The position numbers were made by a program, and so were the translations under genes. From Maritimibacter sp. (GTDB lineage Bacteria > Pseudomonadota > Alphaproteobacteria > Rhodobacterales > Rhodobacteraceae), in assembly GCA_002701395.1 (NCBI GenBank), contig NZVC01000031.1, positions 7,387-44,932 of the forward strand: a stretch of 37,546 nt of DNA. The letters run 5' to 3'. Shown one piece after another: positions 24,152-31,091 of this stretch (position 1 is its first letter; each line of letters starts with the position of its first letter). The notes below the pieces were generated by a model. That model was not told the DNA's origin and did not search any database. It saw nothing but the letters and a program-made list of their open reading frames with translations.

Positions 24152-24799
24152 ATGAACAAGCCGACGAAGACATCCGAGACCAAGCTGACGCAAGACCCGC
24201 ACGCCACGCGGGAAGTCCGCGAGAAAAACCTCGAAGTCGCCATCGGCCGGCAGGTGCGTGACCTGCGCAAGCGGCAGCGGATGACCGGCTCGGATCTTGC
24301 CGCGGCCTCCGGCCTTTCGGTGGGCACCCTGTCGAAGATCGAGAACGGCCATATCTCGCCCTCGTTGAACACGCTGCAGGTGCTGGCGAATGCGCTGCGC
24401 GTGCCCTTTGTCCAGCTGTTCACCGGCTTCGACGAGGTGCGCGGCGCGATGCACGTCAAGGCGGGGCAGGGTGTCGAGATCGAACGCGCGGGCACCCGCG
24501 CAGGGCACCAGTATAACCTGCTGGGGCACATCGGATCGAACAACTCGGGCGTCGTGGTCGAGCCCTACCTGATCACGTTGGACAGCGAAGCTGACCGTTT
24601 TCCGGCGTTTCAGCACGAGGGGATCGAGTTCCTGTACATGCTGGAAGGCAAGATCGACTATCGCCACGGCGACCAGTTGTACCTGCTGGAACCGGGCGAC
24701 GCGCTGTTGTTCGATTCGGACGCGCCGCACGGTCCCGAGGTGCTGTTGGAACTGCCGTCGCGGTATCTTTCGATCATCACCTACCCGCAGGCCGGCTGA
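24152..24799 (+). CDS. XRE-family transcriptional regulator with C-terminal cupin
   Basis: A 215-residue DNA-binding regulator. An N-terminal XRE helix-turn-helix (about residues 30-85: L-R-K-R-Q-R-M-T-G-S-D-L-A, then S-V-G-T-L-S-K-I-E-N-G) is joined to a cupin sensor domain (about 130-210, with H-E-G-I-E-F-L-Y-M-L-E-G and L-L-E-P-G-D-A-L-L-F-D-S-D-A-P-H). Regulators of this layout often sense small amines, sugars or amino acids and control adjacent operons. ATG 24152 follows AGGGAGG by 10 bp. It lies between the demethylase pair and mgsA, and matching 15-bp operator-like sites lie upstream of all three units. It is therefore the best candidate for the local regulator; repression versus activation cannot be told. 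Confidence 0.9.
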   Translation: MNKPTKTSETKLTQDPHATREVREKNLEVAIGRQVRDLRKRQRMTGSDLAAASGLSVGTLSKIENGHISPSLNTLQVLANALRVPFVQLFTGFDEVRGAMHVKAGQGVEIERAGTRAGHQYNLLGHIGSNNSGVVVEPYLITLDSEADRFPAFQHEGIEFLYMLEGKIDYRHGDQLYLLEPGDALLFDSDAPHGPEVLLELPSRYLSIITYPQAG

Positions 24800-24895
24800 C
24801 GTGGCGTCGGGCAAGCGCCCAAAATCTCTACTTGCAGGCCCTGCTGACCGCCTTTTGCGCCCTATGCAAAGGCGCTTTCCGGCTGTGCTCGAATC

Positions 24896-24930
24896 TTTCT
24901 AGCAGAGAAAGAAAGTTTCTTGAAAAGAAA
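24896..24930. promoter_or_regulatory. Two tandem TTTC-N7-GAAA sites upstream of mgsA
   Basis: TTTCTAGCAGAGAAA (24896-24910) and TTTCTTGAAAAGAAA (24916-24930) are both palindromic in their arms. Their starts are exactly 20 bp apart, about two helical turns, so a protein would bind both on the same face. They end 63 bp before the mgsA start. A further imperfect hairpin (GCCTTTTGC / GCAAAGGC, 24850-24873) lies upstream and may end the XRE transcript. The gap 24800-24993 holds no gene. Confidence 0.6.
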
Positions 24931-24993
24931 TTCCTCGGTGGCTAGAAGAAGATCGAGAGGGCAGGTTGCCCAAGGAACGAACTGGAGACGACC

Positions 24994-25881
24994 ATGTGTG
25001 GCATCGTGGGCCTTTTTCTGAAGTCGGAGGCGCTGCGCCCCAAGCTGGGCGAGATGCTGACCGACATGCTGATCACCATGACCGACCGCGGCCCCGACTC
25101 GGCCGGTATCGCGATCTATGGTGACCCCGGCGACGGGCTGAAGGTGACCGTCCAGTCCGACACGCCTGCCGAAGACTTCGACGGGCTCGACGTGGCGCTG
25201 GGCGAAGTGCTGGGCGGTGCGGTTCCGATGAAAGTGTCCGACACCCACGCCGTGCTGACCATCCCCGCCGACGCCAAGACGCGCGCGGTCGCGTTCCTTG
25301 AAGATCGCGGACTGCGCGTGATGGGCGTGGGCGAGGCGATGGAGATCTACAAGGAAGTCGGCCTGCCGAAGGACGTCGCCGCGCGGTTCGACCTGCGCAC
25401 CATGGGCGGCAGCCACGGCATCGGCCACACCCGCATGGCGACGGAAAGCGCGGTGACGACGCTGGGCGCGCATCCGTTCTCGACCGCGTCCGACGAATGC
25501 CTTGTGCACAACGGCTCGCTGTCGAACCACAACCGCCTGCGCCGCCAACTTGCGCGCGAGGGTTTCGTGACCAAGACCGAGAACGACACAGAGGTCGGCG
25601 CGGCCTACATCTCGTCCCGCATCGCGGGCGGTGCCAGCCTTGGCGAGGCGCTGGAAGGCACGCTGCAGGATCTCGACGGGTTCTTCACCTTCGTGATGGG
25701 CACCAAGACCGGGTTCGGCGTGGTGCGCGACCCGATCGCCTGCAAGCCCGCCGTGATGGCCGAGACCGACGATTACGTCGCCTTCGGCTCCGAGTATCGC
25801 GCTTTCGCGGACCTGCCGGGGATCGAAACCGCCCGCGTCTGGGAACCCGAGCCCGCCACCGTCTATTTCTGGGAGCGCTGA
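24994..25881 (+). CDS. mgsA: N-methylglutamate synthase subunit A (class II glutamine amidotransferase-like)
   Basis: A 295-residue protein starting M-C-G-I-V-G-L-F, so Cys2 becomes the N-terminal nucleophile of a class II (Ntn) amidotransferase once Met is removed. Further family elements are D-R-G-P-D-S-A-G, G-H-T-R-M-A-T and V-H-N-G-S-L-S-N. In glutamate-synthase-like N-methylglutamate synthase, MgsA handles the gamma-glutamyl part. The complex moves the methylamino group to 2-oxoglutarate, or in effect converts gamma-glutamylmethylamide to N-methylglutamate. It starts the mgsABC operon 194 bp after the XRE gene, behind two operator-like sites. GlxB-type proteins are the main alternative; the following genes settle it. 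Confidence 0.92.
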   Translation: MCGIVGLFLKSEALRPKLGEMLTDMLITMTDRGPDSAGIAIYGDPGDGLKVTVQSDTPAEDFDGLDVALGEVLGGAVPMKVSDTHAVLTIPADAKTRAVAFLEDRGLRVMGVGEAMEIYKEVGLPKDVAARFDLRTMGGSHGIGHTRMATESAVTTLGAHPFSTASDECLVHNGSLSNHNRLRRQLAREGFVTKTENDTEVGAAYISSRIAGGASLGEALEGTLQDLDGFFTFVMGTKTGFGVVRDPIACKPAVMAETDDYVAFGSEYRAFADLPGIETARVWEPEPATVYFWER

Positions 25882-25898
25882 ACATGGAGGCTGCAGCA

Positions 25899-26597
25899 AT
25901 GGCCAAACCCGCAACCGACGCTTTGGTGCTGGACATGTCCGCCACCGAACTGCGCGAGGTGAACGCGACGCTTCAGGGCGCCTCTGGCAACGAGACGGCC
26001 TTCGAACTGGTCAACCCGCGCGGCAGCCACGCCGTTGCGGTCGGGCTCGACGCGCAGATCGAGGTCACGGTGAAGGGCTCGACCGGGTACTACTGCGCCG
26101 GGATGAACAAGCAGGCAACGGTGCATGTCGAGGGCTCGGTCGGCCCGGGCGTGGCCGAGAACATGATGTCCGGCACGGTGATCGTGGATGGCGACGCCTC
26201 GCAATACGCGGGCGCGACGGGGCACGGCGGGCTGCTGGTGGTGAAGGGCAACGCGTCCTCGCGCTGCGGCATCTCGATGAAGGGCATCGACATCGTGGTG
26301 CACGGCAACATCGGCCACATGTCCGCCTTCATGGCGCAGAAGGGCAACCTTGTTGTGCTGGGCAATGCTGGCGACGCGCTGGGCGACAGCCTGTACGAGG
26401 CGCGGCTGTTCGTGCGCGGCGAGGTGAAAAGCCTTGGCGCCGACTGCATCGAAAAAGAGATGCGCCCCGAACATCTGGAAATCCTTGCCGACCTGCTGGA
26501 CCGCGCCGGCGCCGACGCGAAGCCGGAAGAGTTCAAGCGTTACGGCTCGGCCCGCAAGCTTTACAACTTCAACATCGACCACGCAGACGAATACTGA
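25899..26597 (+). CDS. mgsB: N-methylglutamate synthase subunit B (GltB C-terminal domain-like)
   Basis: A 232-residue protein resembling the C-terminal GXGXG beta-helix domain of glutamate synthase. Many short Gly-rich turns are visible: V-E-G-S-V-G-P-G-V-A, V-D-G-D-A-S-Q-Y-A-G-A-T-G-H-G-G, V-K-G-N-A-S, V-H-G-N-I-G-H-M, L-G-N-A-G. It is the structural middle subunit of N-methylglutamate synthase. ATG 25899 has GGAGG 8 bp upstream; the in-frame ATG at 25884 lies before that ribosome binding site and lacks one of its own. It is 17 bp after mgsA and 10 bp before mgsC. Confidence 0.92.
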   Translation: MAKPATDALVLDMSATELREVNATLQGASGNETAFELVNPRGSHAVAVGLDAQIEVTVKGSTGYYCAGMNKQATVHVEGSVGPGVAENMMSGTVIVDGDASQYAGATGHGGLLVVKGNASSRCGISMKGIDIVVHGNIGHMSAFMAQKGNLVVLGNAGDALGDSLYEARLFVRGEVKSLGADCIEKEMRPEHLEILADLLDRAGADAKPEEFKRYGSARKLYNFNIDHADEY

Positions 26598-26607
26598 GGA
26601 CGGCACG

Positions 26608-27933
26608 ATGAAAGACATTCCGCAGACCGAACCGCGCCAGTCCTGGACCTTCTCGAACGAGATCAACTCCGAGATCCGGCGCGCCGCGCAGACCGGCATC
26701 TACGACATCCGCGGCGGCGGCGCGAAACGGCGGGTGCCGCATTTCGACGACCTGCTGTTCCTTGGTGCGTCGATGTCGCGCTATCCGCTCGAAGGCTACC
26801 GCGAGAAATGCGAGACCGGCGTGACGCTGGGCACCCGTTTCGCGAAGAAGCCGATCGAGCTGAAGATCCCGATCACCATCGCCGGCATGTCCTTCGGCTC
26901 GCTCTCCGGCCCGGCGAAAGAGGCGCTCGGGCGCGGCGCCACCCTCGCCGGCACCTCGACCACCACCGGCGACGGCGGCATGACCGAGGAAGAGCGCGGC
27001 CATTCCGAGAAGCTGGTGTACCAGTACCTGCCGTCGCGCTACGGCATGAACCCAGACGACCTGCGCCGCGCCGATGCGATCGAGGTCGTGGTGGGGCAGG
27101 GCGCCAAGCCGGGCGGCGGCGGCATGCTGCTGGGCCAGAAGATCACGGAACGCGTCGCCGGAATGCGCGACCTGCCGGTCGGCATCGACCAGCGGTCGGC
27201 CTGCCGCCACCCGGACTGGACCGGGCCGGACGATCTGGAAATCAAGATCCTCGAACTGCGCGAGATCACCGGCTGGGAAAAGCCGATCTACATCAAGGTC
27301 GGCGGCGCGCGGCCCTATTACGACGTCGCGCTGTCGGTGAAGGCAGGCGCGGACGTGATCGTGCTGGACGGGATGCAGGGCGGCACCGCCGCCACGCAGG
27401 ACGTGTTCATCGAACATGTCGGCCAGCCCACGCTCGCCTGTATCCGGCCCGCCGTGAAGGCGCTGCAGGATCTCGGGATGCACCGCAAGGTCCAGCTGGT
27501 CGTGTCCGGCGGCATCCGCACCGGGGCCGACGTGGCCAAGGCGCTGGCGCTGGGCGCCGACGCGGTGTCCATCGGCACCGCCGCGCTGGTGGCGCTGGGC
27601 GACAACGACCCGAAATGGGAAGACGAATACCGCAAGCTTGGCACCACCACCGGCGCCTACGACGACTGGCACGAGGGCCGCGACCCGGCGGGCATCACAA
27701 CGCAGGACCCCGAGCTGATGGCGCGGCTTGATCCGGTCGAGGCGGGGCGGCGCTTGCGCAACTACCTCAACGTGATGACGCTGGAATGCCAGACGCTCGC
27801 GCGCGCCTGCGGCAAAAGCCACGTCCACAACCTCGAACCCGAGGACCTGTGCGCGCTGACGATGGAAGCCGCCGCAATGGCGCAGGTGCCGCTGGCGGGG
27901 ACCGACTGGTACCCGGGCAAGGCTGGGTTCTGA
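26608..27933 (+). CDS. mgsC: N-methylglutamate synthase subunit C (FMN-binding glutamate synthase domain)
   Basis: A 441-residue protein homologous to the FMN/iron-sulfur central domain of glutamate synthase. Recognisable elements: I-A-G-M-S-F-G-S-L-S, T-T-T-G-D-G-G-M near 120, G-Q-G-A-K-P-G-G-G-G near 165 (flavin phosphate loop), I-K-V-G-G-A-R-P-Y and V-L-D-G-M-Q-G-G-T-A-A, then S-G-G-I-R-T-G-A-D-V-A-K. This is the catalytic subunit making N-methylglutamate from the methylamine nitrogen. ATG 26608 is 10 bp after mgsB. A 138-bp gap with a dispersed repeat separates it from gmaS. Confidence 0.93.
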   Translation: MKDIPQTEPRQSWTFSNEINSEIRRAAQTGIYDIRGGGAKRRVPHFDDLLFLGASMSRYPLEGYREKCETGVTLGTRFAKKPIELKIPITIAGMSFGSLSGPAKEALGRGATLAGTSTTTGDGGMTEEERGHSEKLVYQYLPSRYGMNPDDLRRADAIEVVVGQGAKPGGGGMLLGQKITERVAGMRDLPVGIDQRSACRHPDWTGPDDLEIKILELREITGWEKPIYIKVGGARPYYDVALSVKAGADVIVLDGMQGGTAATQDVFIEHVGQPTLACIRPAVKALQDLGMHRKVQLVVSGGIRTGADVAKALALGADAVSIGTAALVALGDNDPKWEDEYRKLGTTTGAYDDWHEGRDPAGITTQDPELMARLDPVEAGRRLRNYLNVMTLECQTLARACGKSHVHNLEPEDLCALTMEAAAMAQVPLAGTDWYPGKAGF

Positions 27934-27962
27934 CCAAGGCCAGATAACACCGGGAACCGGCC

Positions 27963-28011
27963 CCTTCTTTGGTCCGAAAATATCCCGGGGGTCCGGGGGC
28001 AGCGCCCCCGG
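27963..28011. repeat. Dispersed GC-rich repeat, copy 1 (between mgsC and gmaS)
   Basis: The element contains CCTTCTTTG, then GAAAATATCCCGGGGG, then a perfect hairpin CCGGGGGC-AGC-GCCCCCGG at 27993-28011. A second copy with the same order of blocks lies on the opposite strand at 36505-36560. It sits inside the operon, so here it is not obviously a terminator in the direction of transcription: the A/T block (AAAATAT) precedes the hairpin, giving a terminator-like order only on the minus strand. Confidence 0.75.
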
Positions 28012-28071
28012 CCGGCCGGGCCGGGAACCACGGCCCGCTGATACAAAGAAAACGAACAGGGACCGACCACG

Positions 28072-29388
28072 ATGACCGACCTCGCCGCCTTCGCGAAGAA
28101 GACCAACGTTAAGTATTTCATGATCTCCTACACCGACCTGTTCGGCGGTCAGCGGGCCAAGCTGGTGCCTGCGGCGGCGATCTCGGACATGCAGGCGGAC
28201 GGGGCCGGCTTCGCGGGCTTCGCGACGTGGCTCGACATGACCCCGGCCTATCCGGACATGCTGGCGGTGCCGGACCCGGACACCGTGATCCAGCTGCCGT
28301 GGAAGCCCGAGGTCGCGTGGGTCGCCGCCAACTGCGTTATGGAAGGCCAAGAGGTCGCGCAGGCGCCGCGCAACGTGCTGCGCCGTCTGGTGGCCGAGGC
28401 GGCCGAACAGGGTCTGCGTGTGAAGACCGGGGTCGAGGCCGAGTTCTTCCTGCTGACGCCCGAGGGCGACAAGATCAGCGACCCCGCCGATACCGCGGCG
28501 AAGCCCTGCTATGACCAGCAGGCCGTCATGCGGCGCTATGACGTGATCTCCGAGATTTGCGACTACATGCTGGATCTGGGCTGGGGCCCGTACCAGAACG
28601 ACCACGAGGACGCGAACGGCCAGTTCGAGATGAACTGGGAATTCGATGACGCGCTGGTCACCGCCGACCGGCATTCCTTCTTCAAGTTCATGGTCAAATC
28701 GGTGGCTGAAAAGCACGGCCTGCGCGCGACCTTCATGCCGAAACCGATCGAGGGGCTGACCGGCAACGGTTGTCACGCGCATATCTCGGTCTGGTCGACG
28801 GACGGCAAGACCAACGCCTTCGCGGGCGATGGGGGCGGGCAGGTCGGCGAAGTCGGTCTGTCGATGGACGGCGGTCATTTCCTTGGCGGGATCATGACCC
28901 ACGCCACCGCGATGACCGCGATCACCAATCCAACGGTCAACAGCTATAAGCGGCTGAACGCACCGGTGACCCTGTCGGGCGCGACATGGGCGCCGAACAC
29001 GGTCACATGGACCGGCAACAACCGCACCCATATGGTGCGCGTTCCGGGCCCGGGCCGGTTCGAGCTTCGCCTGCCGGACGGCGCGGCCAACCCCTATCTG
29101 CTGCAGGCGGCGATCATCGCCGCAGGTCTGTCGGGGCTGAAGACCAACGCCGATCCCGGCAAGCGGCACGACATCGACATGTACGCCGAGGGTCACACGG
29201 TGAAGGACGCGGTCAAGCTGCCCCTGAACCTGCTGGACGCGATCCGTGCGTTTGAGGCGGATCAGGGCTTTACCACGGCGATGGGGTCCGAATTCTCGGC
29301 CGCCTATGCCAAGATGAAGCGCAAGGAATGGGACAGCTTCGTGTCGCATTTCTCGGCTTGGGAACGGGAGCATACGCTGGACATCTGA
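28072..29388 (+). CDS. gmaS: Gamma-glutamylmethylamide synthetase
   Basis: A 438-residue member of the glutamine synthetase superfamily that ligates monomethylamine to glutamate with ATP, forming gamma-glutamylmethylamide. Active-site elements: V-E122-A-E124-F-F, N176-D-H-E-D-A-N-G-Q-F-E, F-M-P-K-P then N-G-C-H-A-H-I-S, N-S-Y-K-R-L, and R-F-E-L-R-L-P-D-G-A-A-N-P-Y-L. The N-terminus F-M-I-S-Y-T-D-L-F-G-G-Q-R-A-K-L-V-P is typical of GmaS. ATG 28072 has AGGGA 11 bp upstream. Its place between mgsABC and mgdABCD makes the assignment secure and distinguishes it from the longer ligase at 2101. Confidence 0.94.
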   Translation: MTDLAAFAKKTNVKYFMISYTDLFGGQRAKLVPAAAISDMQADGAGFAGFATWLDMTPAYPDMLAVPDPDTVIQLPWKPEVAWVAANCVMEGQEVAQAPRNVLRRLVAEAAEQGLRVKTGVEAEFFLLTPEGDKISDPADTAAKPCYDQQAVMRRYDVISEICDYMLDLGWGPYQNDHEDANGQFEMNWEFDDALVTADRHSFFKFMVKSVAEKHGLRATFMPKPIEGLTGNGCHAHISVWSTDGKTNAFAGDGGGQVGEVGLSMDGGHFLGGIMTHATAMTAITNPTVNSYKRLNAPVTLSGATWAPNTVTWTGNNRTHMVRVPGPGRFELRLPDGAANPYLLQAAIIAAGLSGLKTNADPGKRHDIDMYAEGHTVKDAVKLPLNLLDAIRAFEADQGFTTAMGSEFSAAYAKMKRKEWDSFVSHFSAWEREHTLDI

Positions 29389-29481
29389 GGCAGGTATCCG
29401 CCACGCGGGAACGGTGTCACGAACGTGACTTCACCCGGCGCGGCGGGTCTGCAAGGTCAGACACAGGACGGCGGAGGGATC

Positions 29482-30729
29482 ATGCGATATTCCGGATTGC
29501 GGCTGGTCGCCGAGGCATTGCGGGGTCACCGGGGATGGAAGCCCCTGTGGCGCGACCCCGAACCGCAAAAGGACTATGACTTCGTCATCATCGGTGGCGG
29601 TCACGGGATGGCCACGGCCTATTACCTTGCCAAGACCTTCGGCAAAGCGCGGATCGCGGTGCTGGACAAGGGGTGGATCGGCGGCGGCAACATCGGGCGC
29701 AACACGACGATCATCCGCTCGAACTATCTGCTGCCGGGGAACGAGCCGTTCTACGAATTGTCGATGAAGCTGTGGGAAGGGCTGGAGCAGGAGTTCAACT
29801 TCAATGCGATGGTCAGCCAGCGCGGCATCATCAACCTGATCCACACCGACAGCCAGCGCGACACCTACCGACGCCGGGGCAACGCGATGCTGCTGGCAGG
29901 TGCCGATGCGCGGCTGCTGACGGCGGACGAAGTGCGCGAGCGGGCGCCGTTCCTGAACTTCGACAATCCCCGGTTCCCGATCAAGGGCGGCCTGATGCAG
30001 GAACGCGCGGGCACGGCGCGGCACGATGCCGTTGTCTGGGGCTATGCCCGGGGTGCGGACATGGCCGGTGTCGACATCATCCAGAACTGCGAGGTCACGG
30101 GCTTCGAGATCGCGGACGGTCGCGTCACCGGGGTCGAGACCACGCGCGGCCGGATCGGCGCGAAGACGGTGGGAGTCGCGGTCGCGGGCAACTCGGGCCG
30201 CGTGATGGCGATGGCCGGGATGCGGCTGCCGATCGAAAGTCATGTGCTGCAGGCCTTCGTGTCCGAGGGGCTGAAGCCAACGATTCCCGGGGTCATCACC
30301 TTCGGGGCCGGGCATTTCTATATCAGTCAGTCGGACAAGGGCGGGCTGGTCTTCGGCGGCGACATCGACGGCTACAATTCATATGCGCAGCGCGGCAACC
30401 TGCCCACCGTCGAGGACGTGGCCGAGGGCGGCATGGCGCTGATGCCGATGATTGGCCGGGCGCGGATGCTGCGGTCTTGGGGCGGCGTGATGGACATGTC
30501 GATGGACGGCTCGCCGATCATCGACGCGACGGGGATCGACGGGCTCTATCTGAATGCGGGCTGGTGTTACGGCGGGTTCAAGGCGACGCCGGCGTCCGGC
30601 TATTGCTTTGCCCATCTGCTGGCGACGGGCCGCCCGCACGAGACGGCGGCGGCGCTGCGGCTGGACCGCTTCGCGCGGGGCCACGTGATCGACGAACGCG
30701 GCGCCGGCGCGCAGCCGAACCTGCACTGA
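29482..30729 (+). CDS. mgdA: N-methylglutamate dehydrogenase subunit A (sarcosine oxidase beta-like)
   Basis: A 415-residue DAO-fold FAD protein like the beta subunit of heterotetrameric sarcosine oxidase. The FAD motif D-F-V-I-I-G-G-G-H-G is near residue 35, followed by R-N-T-T-I-I-R-S-N-Y and, at the C-terminus, Y-G-G-F-K-A-T-P-A-S-G. It holds the amine-oxidising active site of the MgdABCD complex, which demethylates N-methylglutamate. ATG 29482 has GGAGGG upstream. After the stop, at 30730, comes an unusual 89-bp stretch with two palindromes before mgdB. Confidence 0.92.
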   Translation: MRYSGLRLVAEALRGHRGWKPLWRDPEPQKDYDFVIIGGGHGMATAYYLAKTFGKARIAVLDKGWIGGGNIGRNTTIIRSNYLLPGNEPFYELSMKLWEGLEQEFNFNAMVSQRGIINLIHTDSQRDTYRRRGNAMLLAGADARLLTADEVRERAPFLNFDNPRFPIKGGLMQERAGTARHDAVVWGYARGADMAGVDIIQNCEVTGFEIADGRVTGVETTRGRIGAKTVGVAVAGNSGRVMAMAGMRLPIESHVLQAFVSEGLKPTIPGVITFGAGHFYISQSDKGGLVFGGDIDGYNSYAQRGNLPTVEDVAEGGMALMPMIGRARMLRSWGGVMDMSMDGSPIIDATGIDGLYLNAGWCYGGFKATPASGYCFAHLLATGRPHETAAALRLDRFARGHVIDERGAGAQPNLH

Positions 30730-30738
30730 GGAGGGAAG

Positions 30739-30825
30739 ATGCAGAATTTTCTAGAAAATTCTGAAAGACACGATCTTCTAGAAGATCGTGCCCCGTCGTG
30801 CGGGCGGGGGATGTCGGAATGCTGA
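30739..30825 (+). CDS. 28-codon leader-like ORF between mgdA and mgdB
   Basis: ATG 30739 follows GAGGAGGGAAG, the strongest ribosome binding site in this stretch. The frame runs 28 codons (beginning M-Q-N-F-L-E-N-S-E-R-H-D) to TGA 30823-30825, overlapping the mgdB start at 30819 by 7 nt. Both perfect 22-bp palindromes lie inside it without breaking the frame. It may work by translational coupling: ribosomes that finish it are placed on the mgdB start. Whether a peptide accumulates is unknown, and the frame could be fortuitous. Confidence 0.4.
   Translation: MQNFLENSERHDLLEDRAPSCGRGMSEC
30742..30790. repeat. Two adjacent perfect 22-bp palindromes between mgdA and mgdB
   Basis: Palindrome 1 is 30742-30763 (half-site CAGAATTTTCT) and palindrome 2 is 30769-30790 (half-site CACGATCTTCT), separated by AAAGA. 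Both are perfect over 22 bp and share the centre TTCTAGAA. In RNA they would form two hairpins with CUAG loops. The stretch is strikingly AT-rich against the GC-rich neighbours. It may be an inserted dispersed element, an mRNA processing or stability element, or a paired binding site. Confidence 0.9.
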
Positions 30826-31091
30826 TCCCTCATCCCTTGCTGGGACTACGCGACGCGCAAGAGTTCACCTATCTCGGCGACGCCCGCCTGCTGGACCGGC
30901 CCGATCCCGCGGACGGCGAAGCGGCGTTCTGCGACTATGTCTTCCTGCGCGACAACCCGGCGGGCGTGCACCGCGAGCTTTGGTATCACGAGCAGGGAGA
31001 CCGGTCGTGGCTGGTGGTCACCCGCGACACCGTCACCCACGAGATCCTTGGCGCCGAACTGGCCCGCTACGGCAAGGGAGGCGCGGCATGA
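30819..31091 (+). CDS. mgdB: N-methylglutamate dehydrogenase subunit B (sarcosine oxidase delta-like)
   Basis: A 90-residue protein matching the small delta subunit of heterotetrameric sarcosine oxidase: E-F-T-Y-L-G-D-A, then F-L-R-D-N-P-A-G-V-H-R-E-L-W-Y-H and V-T-R-D-T-V-T-H-E-I. In the sarcosine oxidase subunit an N-terminal C-P-x-C-G pair with two later histidines binds zinc. Here the N-terminus is M-L-I-P-H-P-L-L-G-L and both cysteines are missing, while the H-R-E-L-W-Y-H histidines remain. ATG 30819 lies 8 bp after GGGGG and overlaps the upstream short ORF. The stop overlaps the mgdC start (ATGA). Confidence 0.88.
   Translation: MLIPHPLLGLRDAQEFTYLGDARLLDRPDPADGEAAFCDYVFLRDNPAGVHRELWYHEQGDRSWLVVTRDTVTHEILGAELARYGKGGAA

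Noticed and set aside
24800..24993. A glycine riboswitch upstream of mgsA or the FAD-GcvT gene
   Set aside because: The gaps are short and show operator-like palindromes; no conserved riboswitch core could be recognised.
27993..28011. The hairpin between mgsC and gmaS as an intrinsic terminator for mgsABC
   Set aside because: No T-run follows it on the plus strand; the A/T block precedes it. It matches a dispersed repeat better.
26569..29373. A 934-codon open frame on the minus strand across mgsC and gmaS
   Set aside because: It lies antisense to two well-identified genes, its translation is rich in Arg, His and Gly with no recognisable motif, and such long shadow frames are expected in very GC-rich coding DNA.
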